From a virus: DNA of 39,830 nucleotides. Numbering within the stretch: the first letter of the stretch is position 1; each line of letters begins with the position of its first letter. The notes under the pieces were generated by a model, which ran no database searches, had not been told where the DNA came from, and saw only the letters and a list, made by a program, of their open reading frames with translations. A program made the position numbers and the translations under genes. Shown in pieces: positions 34,757-39,830 of the stretch. The stretch lies in IMG/VR virus record IMGVR_UViG_3300027985_000463, positions 1 to 39,830 of that record; one strand, written 5' to 3'.

Positions 34757-35106
34757 AATTAAATGCATTTTACAAAGGATTGATAATGGCTTTGGTTGGC
34801 TTTGTAGCCTCAACATTATCAGAAATGGAAACTTTTAATATAGCTTATGTATTAATTGCGACTGGAGGATTTACGCTTGTATACTTAGTTAAAAATGCGA
34901 TTATGCCATCTGTTTCAATAATAGGAGTTGACATGAAGGATATAATTAGCGGTGCAATATTAGCTCTTGGGATGGCATTATCAAGTTATGCGGCTCAAGT
35001 TTTGACTATTGGCTTTGATTGGCAAACATTATTAGTATCTGTTTCAGGAGCCGTACTCGGTTATTTCACTAAAACAATACCTCACAAAGGAGATAAAGGA
35101 AGCTGA
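34753..35106 (+). CDS. holin candidate
   Basis: This 117-residue protein has three or four hydrophobic segments (7-22, 30-46, 64-82, 86-104) and a short polar C-terminus. Length and small size are typical of holins, which form the pore that releases the endolysin. It is the last gene of the lysis operon, 28 bases before a strong terminator. The call is from size, topology and position. Confidence 0.6.
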   Translation: MKLNAFYKGLIMALVGFVASTLSEMETFNIAYVLIATGGFTLVYLVKNAIMPSVSIIGVDMKDIISGAILALGMALSSYAAQVLTIGFDWQTLLVSVSGAVLGYFTKTIPHKGDKGS

Positions 35107-35133
35107 TTTTTTTCATGTCTGTTTTCACGTTTG

Positions 35134-35164
35134 ACCCTGGTTAATTATTTAATCAGGGTTTTTT
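35134..35164 (+). terminator. strong intrinsic terminator of the late operon
   Basis: ACCCTGGTTAA (35134-35144) and TTAATCAGGGT (35149-35159) form an 11-bp stem with one G-U pair, a 4-base loop and a T run. It ends the late operon. Its arm also contains GTTAATT (35140-35146), the complement of the box that begins the first attC-like site. Confidence 0.9.
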
Positions 35165-35187
35165 ATTTAAAAAAAGATAGAAAAAAG

Positions 35188-35218
35188 TTGCAATTAAATA
35201 TTAAATGATATAAATTTG
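35188..35218 (+). promoter_or_regulatory. Bacteroidota-type promoter before the cassette array
   Basis: TTG at 35188-35190 and TAAATTTG at 35211-35218 are 20 bases apart. The -7 box is flanked by TGATA (35206-35210) and TATCA (35219-35223). The promoter is about 37 bases upstream of the first gene of the array and may drive it, as a Pc promoter does for integron cassettes; this parallel is inferred. Confidence 0.75.
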
Positions 35219-35254
35219 TATCAGAAGTTTATGTAAAACCTAAATTTTGATACT

Positions 35255-35446
35255 ATGAGAACTATTATGTTTTTAATCGGAGAGCTTTATGATAATAAGC
35301 TTGTAAAAGAATTGAAAGAATTAAGAAATCAATACTTTATTAGACCTGGTTACACTAGAATGCAAAGATTAGAAAGTGCATTAATAGTAGATACTATTGA
35401 TGATAGATTGAAAGATCTTGGAGTTTATTTTAATATATCGAATTAA
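35255..35446 (+). CDS. hypothetical small protein, first gene of the array
   Basis: This 63-residue protein is not recognised. It has a helical start (LIGELYDNKLVKELKELRNQ) and an internal aromatic PGYTRMQRLESALI segment. It is the first gene behind the promoter at 35188. Its stop codon TAA lies inside the left arm of the first attC-like site (35441-35535), as is common for integron cassettes. Confidence 0.65.
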   Translation: MRTIMFLIGELYDNKLVKELKELRNQYFIRPGYTRMQRLESALIVDTIDDRLKDLGVYFNISN

Positions 35447-35535
35447 CGTTGGCGTATGGTTTCGTAAGCCATGCACCAACTTTCAAAATTTAGTACAAAC
35501 CTTACTTGGCTTATGAACTATACGCATTGTTAGCT
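35441..35535 (+). repeat. attC-like site A
   Basis: The left arm (35444-35470) and right arm (35508-35534) pair along about 25 bases with few mismatches, around a 37-base centre containing ATGCACC. The outer boxes are AATTAAC (35441-35447) and GTTAGCT (35529-35535). The form matches integron recombination sites: two imperfect palindromic arms, AAC at one end and GTT at the other. Confidence 0.65.
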
Positions 35536-35566
35536 TTTCGGCGGTCAAATAGCAAAAAAAATAAAT

Positions 35567-36220
35567 ATGAAAGAATTAAACGATTTTTTATTAAACCTAT
35601 ACACAAGCTCTGATGAAAACAGACCTTCAATGTGTTTTCCAAATGCTGAAAATGGTAATGTATATGCAACCGATGCACATGCTTTAATTGTAGTGCCTGA
35701 AAGTGAATTGTGCTTAAAATACAGCACAAACGAAAAATACCCAAATGCACAAAAATTAATTGACGAAATTGAAGCTAAAGAACTTAATAGTATTAATGCT
35801 AAAGTTTCAGAAGTCGCCAAAGAATTAACTAAGGCACGAATTGAAGTAGATAAAGATTCTATTAAATGTAAGGAGTGTAAAGGAAGCGGAACTGTTGATT
35901 TTAAGTATGAAGATAAAACAGGCGAAACGCATAGTATTGATGGTGATTGCCCTATTTGTGATGGCGAGGGTGCTGATGAAAAAGACTCCAAATTTGCCCG
36001 AATAAAATTATCAATGATTGAAAAAGAAGATGGTAATTATACAGCTATTCAAATTGGTGACTTATATTTTCATCCATTCCAGTTGTATAGGATATTCATG
36101 GTCGCATCATTAAACCATGAAGAATTTATCAATATTAATTATGATGCTGAAAATTATGGTAGTTGTATTTCTTATATCGGAAAAATCAAAGTACTAACGA
36201 TGTTGTATGCACGTCCGTAG
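35567..36220 (+). CDS. cassette protein with DnaJ-like zinc motif
   Basis: This 217-residue protein is not assigned to a family. At 101-108 it has CKECKGSG and at 128-135 CPICDGEG, two C-x-x-C-x-G-x-G elements as in DnaJ zinc fingers, so it probably binds one zinc ion. The N-terminal region holds NVYATDAHALIVVP, which faintly resembles sliding-clamp segments; this is not enough for assignment. It is the first full cassette gene, located between right box A and left box B. Confidence 0.65.
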   Translation: MKELNDFLLNLYTSSDENRPSMCFPNAENGNVYATDAHALIVVPESELCLKYSTNEKYPNAQKLIDEIEAKELNSINAKVSEVAKELTKARIEVDKDSIKCKECKGSGTVDFKYEDKTGETHSIDGDCPICDGEGADEKDSKFARIKLSMIEKEDGNYTAIQIGDLYFHPFQLYRIFMVASLNHEEFININYDAENYGSCISYIGKIKVLTMLYARP

Positions 36221-36225
36221 CTGAA

Positions 36226-36883
36226 CGCTAACGATTAGTATTATGGTGTGTAGCGTGAATTACGCACTGCCGCTGAATTGAAAAACGAACGTAAAAATTA
36301 AATTTATGGGAGGGCAAAAAATAAACAGTGAATTAATTGAGAAGTTCTGTTCTGAATTTAAAGGTAGATACTTGACTTTAAGAGCTTTTAAAAACCTAGA
36401 CAAAAGGGAGCGACAATTTCATTTATTTGGACATTGGAACGTGCTGCATAGCGATGATAATAACATTTACCATAGTTACTTAAATGGAGCTACAGGAGAT
36501 ATTGAAAAATGTTTTTGTGAAATGCCTTTAAGTGACCTTGATAAAATAGTGTATATAAAACATGATGACACTTTTATACTATTTAAACGCTCTAAAGGAA
36601 TGCTGAAACCTGAATTTGTATATACCCAACTAGACACACTTACCAGAATAGATAATAAGCGTATATGGTTGCATGAAAATGGGATACAGATAAGAAGAAA
36701 GTATTTTGTATTTAACCAGAATATGTTGATTGAATGGAAAATGCAGGATGCTTTTACTGGTGAAGAACTTGACCCAAATGCTTTTGAAAAAAGCAAAGCG
36801 CGAGGGCAAATTTAATTTTTGGAATTATGCACAGACTTACATTAATTGCACGAACAAGCTATACACTATATTATGTGTTAGCT
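36226..36883 (+). repeat. attC-like site B, with a gene in its loop
   Basis: The left arm 36227-36255 and right arm 36858-36882 are complementary over about 20 of 25 bases (GCTA-x-ACAC-x-ATA core). The boxes are CGCTAAC (36226-36232) and GTTAGCT (36877-36883). The gene 36306-36815 lies between the arms. The left box complements the front of its cassette (GTTAGC at 35529) over six bases. Confidence 0.6.
36306..36815 (+). CDS. hypothetical protein inside attC-like site B
   Basis: This 169-residue protein is not recognised. It is mixed helical and strand, with FHLFGHWNVLHSDDNN and KHDDTFILFKRSKG segments and no membrane helix. Its last codons contain GCGAGGGCAAATT (36800-36812), also found exactly at the end of gene 37063. 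It is enclosed by the two arms of the attC-like hairpin B, so it is not at the usual place for a cassette gene. Confidence 0.65.
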   Translation: MGGQKINSELIEKFCSEFKGRYLTLRAFKNLDKRERQFHLFGHWNVLHSDDNNIYHSYLNGATGDIEKCFCEMPLSDLDKIVYIKHDDTFILFKRSKGMLKPEFVYTQLDTLTRIDNKRIWLHENGIQIRRKYFVFNQNMLIEWKMQDAFTGEELDPNAFEKSKARGQI

Positions 36884-36898
36884 TGTCGTTTTAATGCA

Positions 36899-37026
36899 AG
36901 CTAACGTTGAATATATGGTTAGTGGCGATTTAAAGCACTGACCAACCGAATAAACACAGAAGTAAATTAAAAAAATAACAGTTAATAACCGCACAAAACC
37001 GCCATTAACTATACATATTGTTATGG
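36899..37026 (+). repeat. attC-like site C (gene-less cassette)
   Basis: The left arm 36900-36927 and right arm 37000-37026 pair over about 20 bases (CGCCA-x-TAAC-x-ATA core). The boxes are AGCTAAC (36899-36905) and GTTATGG (37020-37026). CAAGCTAAC (36897-36905) perfectly complements the cassette front GTTAGCTTG (36877-36885). Only a short CGTTTTAATG spacer lies between them; no gene is present in this unit, whose interior of 72 bases is AT-rich. Confidence 0.7.
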
Positions 37027-37062
37027 TTAGTTTTAGTGCGGTGGGATAAATGCTGATTAGAA

Positions 37063-37305
37063 ATGAAAACTTATTATTTTGAATGTACAGTTAGCTTTAC
37101 CGACTTTGTGCCAGAAGAGGATACTTATTACGGTGAAGAATGTTATAGTGGAATAGTTGAAGCAAAGAACCGAAAGCAAGGTAAAGCGGATGCAGAGAGG
37201 AAAGGGCTTGAAATGTTTGAGGCTGACTTGGGTAAATACAATGATGATGTTAAGGTTAAGATTGATACCTTTTATGAAACCTGTGAGGGTGCGAGGGCAA
37301 ATTAA
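37063..37305 (+). CDS. hypothetical cassette protein
   Basis: This 80-residue acidic protein is not recognised. It begins with a beta hairpin (KTYYFECTVSFTDFVPEED) and continues with a helix (NRKQGKADAERKGLEMFEADL), like small alpha-beta folds. It starts 37 bases after right box C and its stop codon (TAA) overlaps the AAC box of site D. The GTGCGGTGGGAT before its start is also found at 37528 inside the next gene. Confidence 0.65.
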   Translation: MKTYYFECTVSFTDFVPEEDTYYGEECYSGIVEAKNRKQGKADAERKGLEMFEADLGKYNDDVKVKIDTFYETCEGARAN

Positions 37306-37864
37306 CCATAACGGACGAGTACATGGGTAGTGTGCTTTTCCGATAACCTACTGAGCTACCCACGAAGAACAAGTAAAATTAATTTTTGAGCGATGGAAAA
37401 TAGATTAAAATTTAGAGTATTGGATTGCCAACGTGGAGCGTGGGCGAGAGAATCAGAAGCAATTGAGAGCATGGGTTTTGAATTTGGAGTAAAAGACTAC
37501 TTTAATAATATTGCAGGTGAACGTGCGGTGCGGTGGGATTTTATGCAATATACGGGCTTTAAGGACAATAAAGGCAACCCGATATACGAGGGGGATATTC
37601 TTAGCGACTGGACAGAAACAGACGAGGGGATGAAGCAAAGCAGCCTACAAGTTTACTGGTGTGAGAGCGTTGGAGGGTGGAAGCTTGACCATAGTTTTAA
37701 CCAAGATAAAAGTAGCGGTGATTTGCTTAGTGAAGAATTGGCTGATTTTGCCTATGAAATTACTGGAAACGTGTGGGAGGGAAAGAAAAATTAATTTTAC
37801 TCTTCCAATTTTGCACTGCCTTAAATTCGGAGAGCAAGCATATTACCTATGTACTGTGTTGTGC
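37306..37864 (+). repeat. attC-like site D, with a gene in its loop
   Basis: The left arm 37306-37335 and right arm 37838-37864 share a nearly exact complementary core (TACC-x-ATGTACT). The boxes are CCATAAC (37306-37312) and GTTGTGC (37858-37864), which are not complementary to each other. AACCATAAC (37304-37312) perfectly complements the cassette front GTTATGGTT (37020-37028). The gene 37393-37794 lies between the arms. Confidence 0.7.
37393..37794 (+). CDS. YopX-like protein inside attC-like site D
   Basis: This 133-residue protein has the YopX family plan: N-terminal basic strand (RLKFRVLDCQRGAW), QYTGFKDNKGNPIYEGDIL (about residues 52-70), a central strand with EVYW-like LQVYWCESVGGWKLD, and YEITGNVWEG near the end. 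YopX proteins are phage-encoded and of unknown function. It lies within the loop of attC-like site D, so a typical phage gene is part of the array. Confidence 0.85.
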   Translation: MENRLKFRVLDCQRGAWARESEAIESMGFEFGVKDYFNNIAGERAVRWDFMQYTGFKDNKGNPIYEGDILSDWTETDEGMKQSSLQVYWCESVGGWKLDHSFNQDKSSGDLLSEELADFAYEITGNVWEGKKN

Positions 37865-37888
37865 TTAACGAAGTGGCGTTTTAATGAA

Positions 37889-38016
37889 GCACAACGTGTT
37901 GCATAAGACCAGTAAAGGAATGCGAGAGATGAATTATCAAGATACACAATACTTTGAACGGGCTACGATGCTGAAATTACCACTACAACCTTTATTGGTT
38001 TTATGCGGTGTTAGCC
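37889..38016 (+). repeat. attC-like site E (gene-less cassette)
   Basis: The left arm 37889-37918 and right arm 37989-38016 are complementary over about 22 bases (CCTTTA-x-TGGT-x-TTATGC core). The boxes are GCACAAC (37889-37895) and GTTAGCC (38010-38016). AAGCACAAC (37887-37895) perfectly complements the cassette front GTTGTGCTT (37858-37866). A GGCGTTTTAATG spacer like that of site C precedes it. Confidence 0.7.
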
Positions 38017-38050
38017 GTTCGGTTTTTATTAATCTAAATATCAAATTATT

Positions 38051-38482
38051 ATGAAAGACGGATACCCAGAAGAAAAAGAACTCAAGAAAATAAAAGAGTG
38101 GGAAATATATGATTTTATAAACCTTATAGACTATATAAGAGATTTATGGAATTATAACAGATACATTAAATGCTTTTGGCATAATAACAATAAACTTGGC
38201 TACACAATGCGATTAGAGCTTGTAACTTGCGGATGGTCTGGAAATGAAAGTATTATTGAGGCATTACTCGGAAATAATATGTTTAGAATGCTTTGGTATG
38301 CAGAATGGTACAGAGGTGGAAAGCACGTATTTGAGATTAACCCTGTAAATGTTGGCTTTAAACTTGTTTCAGATTATTGTAGGGAAAATAAGATTTCCAG
38401 ACAGGCAGTTTATAAATCAAAACATAAATACATTTTCATCAAGGCAAGTGAAAAGATTGTGTTTGTTAGGCCTTTAAACTGA
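38051..38482 (+). CDS. hypothetical cassette protein
   Basis: This 143-residue protein is not assigned. It has an N-terminal helix rich in Trp/Tyr (EWEIYDFINLIDYIRDLWNYN), the central segment LELVTCGWSGNESIIEALLGNNMFR, and GGKHVFEINP. The GWSGNE motif recurs in small uncharacterised phage proteins as far as I recall. It begins 34 bases after right box E. Its stop TGA is followed immediately by left box F. Confidence 0.65.
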   Translation: MKDGYPEEKELKKIKEWEIYDFINLIDYIRDLWNYNRYIKCFWHNNNKLGYTMRLELVTCGWSGNESIIEALLGNNMFRMLWYAEWYRGGKHVFEINPVNVGFKLVSDYCRENKISRQAVYKSKHKYIFIKASEKIVFVRPLN

Positions 38483-38483
38483 C

Positions 38484-38578
38484 GGCTAACGGGCTTGGTG
38501 TATGAAACGTGGCGGAGTAGAACGCCAGAATAATGCACCGAACTTTCAACCGCCATGTTTTATGACACCGTGTTACCA
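38484..38578 (+). repeat. attC-like site F
   Basis: The left arm 38484-38515 and right arm 38550-38577 form a strong hairpin (CCGCCA-x-GTTT-x-AT core). The boxes are GGCTAAC (38484-38490) and GTTACCA (38572-38578). ACGGCTAAC (38482-38490) perfectly complements the cassette front GTTAGCCGT (38010-38018). The interior of about 34 bases contains AATGCACCGAACTTTC. Confidence 0.7.
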
Positions 38579-38639
38579 ACTGGCGGTTATTGCGAACCTC
38601 GATTAAATGAACGGAAGTAATAATTAAATATTTTATACA

Positions 38640-38987
38640 ATGAAAAACTTAACATTACAAGATTTAGCAGTAGACCACGATTACTACTGCTCTGATAGCA
38701 ACTATTACAGCAATGAGGCTTCTTTAAAGTACGACACTTTTGCTGATTTTTACGAAGAGTTCCACGATGCAGATGTAGATATGAATTTGGTGTTTAGATG
38801 GGATTTAAAAGAACGAGAAGAAAGCAAAAGACACTACTTAGAAATATTCCAAATGAAACAACGAAAAGGTGTATTTACACCAATATACATTGCTTATTTT
38901 GATGAAAAGGACATCCCTTTATTTTTGGAATATTTAAAGCCTCACATTGAAAAATTAAAGAGCATTTGGCAGCCACTTGAATTTTAA
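38640..38987 (+). CDS. hypothetical acidic cassette protein
   Basis: This 115-residue protein is not recognised. It is acidic and aromatic (DHDYYCSDSNYYSNE near the start; DVDMNLVFRWDLKEREES in the middle), and ends in a helix (FLEYLKPHIEKLKSIW). It follows site F by 62 bases. The region after it, to 39049, contains GTTACCA again (38998-39004) and the left box of site G. Confidence 0.65.
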   Translation: MKNLTLQDLAVDHDYYCSDSNYYSNEASLKYDTFADFYEEFHDADVDMNLVFRWDLKEREESKRHYLEIFQMKQRKGVFTPIYIAYFDEKDIPLFLEYLKPHIEKLKSIWQPLEF

Positions 38988-39040
38988 TTATGGGCAAGTT
39001 ACCACATAAGCCGATTAAATGCACTGCCTTTCTTCCGCTT

Positions 39041-39099
39041 GTTGGTAACTACGTAATATGTGTACTTTGATAGACTAAACACTTAAATACTAAGAACTT
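39041..39099 (+). repeat. left half of attC-like site G
   Basis: GTTGGTAAC (39041-39049) perfectly complements the cassette front GTTACCAAC (38572-38580). It is followed by TACGTAATATGTGTAC, which has the form of a left arm. The matching right arm was not found before the window end; it may lie beyond the genes that follow. Confidence 0.45.
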
Positions 39100-39327
39100 A
39101 TGAATTCACTTGATACCCAAAATAACCGGAAAATCTTTGAAAAAGTTAAATGGCTGTGTGGTGATAGTTATATAACTATTGATAATAAGGTGTTTAGTCT
39201 ATCATTTAAAGAGAAAAAAGAGGTTTTGAAAGGCGGTTCTTATTGTTTCTATATCTGCGGAGACTACAGAACTAAGAAGTGGATAAGGGAGAATTGTATT
39301 AACATTGATGGGATTAAAGATTTTTAG
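39100..39327 (+). CDS. hypothetical small protein
   Basis: This 75-residue protein is not recognised. It is basic, with KVKWLCGDSYITIDNKVFSLSFKEKKEVL and three cysteines near CFYICGD. It may lie in the loop of attC-like site G, as genes 36306 and 37393 do in sites B and D, but this depends on a right arm outside the window. Confidence 0.6.
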   Translation: MNSLDTQNNRKIFEKVKWLCGDSYITIDNKVFSLSFKEKKEVLKGGSYCFYICGDYRTKKWIRENCINIDGIKDF

Positions 39328-39354
39328 ATATGAAAAAAAAATTAATATTTTTGC

Positions 39355-39384
39355 TTGTAAATGAAACAATAATGATTATATTTG
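39355..39384 (+). promoter_or_regulatory. Bacteroidota-type promoter
   Basis: TTG (39355-39357), 19 bases, then TATATTTG (39377-39384) fits the -33/-7 pattern exactly. It lies 35 bases before the ATG at 39420 and supports that start over the ATG at 39330. Confidence 0.75.
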
Positions 39385-39419
39385 CGTATACATTATTAGA
39401 AACAACAAAAACAAACATT

Positions 39420-39674
39420 ATGAACTCATTTAAATTTTACTCAGAGCTAAAAAAAGTAAACGAAATCAGAACAGCAATTGAAAACAATGGTGGTTTAACC
39501 TCTTTCTCTTCAAAAATTAGAAAAATTAGACCAGAAGGTTGTCCAATGAAAAATATGATGGTTGATGAACTTCAAGAACTAAGCAAAGAGGAATTACACG
39601 TAGCTTTTCACTTAGGATTAATCGGAAACGCAAATATAAAAGGTTCGATTGTTGAAAATTCAAAGCGCAATTAA
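39420..39674 (+). CDS. hypothetical protein
   Basis: This 84-residue protein is helical and charged (SFKFYSELKKVNEIRTAIENNGGLTSF; DELQELSKEELHVAFHLGL) and is not recognised. An upstream ATG at 39330 would add a hydrophobic segment of 30 residues, but the promoter at 39355-39384 lies inside that extension, so the later ATG is preferred. It ends one base before the ATG of the next gene. Confidence 0.6.
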   Translation: MNSFKFYSELKKVNEIRTAIENNGGLTSFSSKIRKIRPEGCPMKNMMVDELQELSKEELHVAFHLGLIGNANIKGSIVENSKRN

Positions 39675-39830
39675 ATGAAAAATACAGTAATAATTTACAC
39701 GACCCCAGTACCTGAGTGCTGGGGTAATCTAAAGTTTTTTTGCAAGGCAAAAGGATTGAAGTATAGCACAATTAGCAAATTGAAATTACCTATCAAACAT
39801 GAAGGTTATGAAGTTCACAGGGTGATTAAT
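39675..39830 (+). CDS. small helix-turn-helix-like protein (partial)
   Basis: The frame runs off the window end; 52 residues are visible. KFFCKAKGLKYSTISKLKLP has the spacing of a helix-turn-helix recognition region, and the following KHEGYEVHRVIN is like the wing/strand of small phage DNA-binding proteins. The identity is tentative. It starts directly after the upstream stop codon (TAAATG). Confidence 0.5.
   Translation, partial: MKNTVIIYTTPVPECWGNLKFFCKAKGLKYSTISKLKLPIKHEGYEVHRVIN

Noticed and set aside
33380-35106. Definite assignment of holin, antiholin and spanin roles among the membrane proteins
   Set aside because: Only the muramidase has sequence motifs; the rest are assigned by topology and position, so only candidate roles are given.
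35545-35991. Minus-strand frame of 148 codons opposite cassette gene 35567
   Set aside because: The plus-strand frame has two zinc motifs and fits the array direction; the minus frame is serine/leucine-rich as expected of an antisense shadow.
37661-37906. Alternative plus-strand frame of 81 codons overlapping the YopX-like gene
   Set aside because: It overlaps the well-supported YopX-like gene and then the right arm of site D; no independent start signal.
37929-38054. A 41-codon frame running from site E into the start of gene 38051
   Set aside because: It spans the right arm of the hairpin, has no recognisable pattern, and its ATGA overlap is a single coincidence; the neighbouring site explains the region better.
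35441-39049. The intergenic hairpins as a CRISPR array or REP/IS200-type palindromes
   Set aside because: The repeats are not identical or evenly spaced, so not CRISPR. For REP or IS200-type palindromes, the outer boxes of each hairpin should match each other; here they match the other end of the same cassette instead.

Overview
The window is a contiguous piece of a tailed-phage (or prophage) genome with a contractile, Mu-like tail and a lambda-like head. The host is most likely a member of the Bacteroidota. The DNA is AT-rich, Shine-Dalgarno sequences are scarce, and several intergenic regions carry the Bacteroidota promoter pattern TTG-N19/20-TAnnTTTG (3780, 10790, 35188 and 39355 on the plus strand, 15968 on the minus strand). 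One gene, a ribbon-helix-helix regulator, is on the minus strand; all others are on plus. No integrase, integron integrase, tRNA or CRISPR was seen.

Layout. (1) 1-3.7 kb: replication and recombination genes in a tightly overlapping operon (end of a replication-type protein, RecA-fold ATPase, RuvC-like resolvase, a possible NinB-like protein, HNH nuclease), closed by a terminator. (2) 3.8-5.1 kb: small early genes including an ASCH-domain protein. (3) 5.1-8.75 kb: a displaced block of tail genes (basic gpZ-like protein, DNA-circularisation protein, a small lipoprotein, gp44-like hub, gp45-like spike). (4) 8.8-10.7 kb: small genes and an orphan C5 cytosine methyltransferase behind a foldable leader. 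(5) 10.8-19.2 kb: packaging and head (small and large terminase, gpW-position protein, portal, ClpP-type protease with a scaffold-like tail, decoration protein, major capsid, connectors), interrupted by the minus-strand regulator with its own promoter, operator and shared terminator. (6) 19.2-28.4 kb: tail terminator, sheath, tube, chaperone with a probable -1 frameshift product, tape measure, gp46-, gp47- and gp48-like baseplate proteins, fibre proteins. (7) 28.4-33.4 kb: two large fibre/spike proteins that both begin with Sec signal peptides. (8) 33.4-35.1 kb: lysis genes (membrane proteins, GH108 muramidase, holin candidate) and a strong terminator.

The most unusual part is 35.1-39.1 kb. 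It is an array of unrelated small genes separated by long imperfect hairpins that behave like integron attC sites. In five of six gene-bearing or gene-less units, the first 9 nt (GTT...) are perfectly complementary to the 9 nt (...AAC) that open the hairpin at the end of the same unit, while the two outer boxes of a single hairpin do not match each other. This is the signature of circularisable integron cassettes rather than of simple inverted repeats. Two hairpins enclose a whole gene in their loop, and two units carry no gene. The array appears to be an integrase-less cassette array (CALIN-like) carried by a phage, downstream of its lysis genes.
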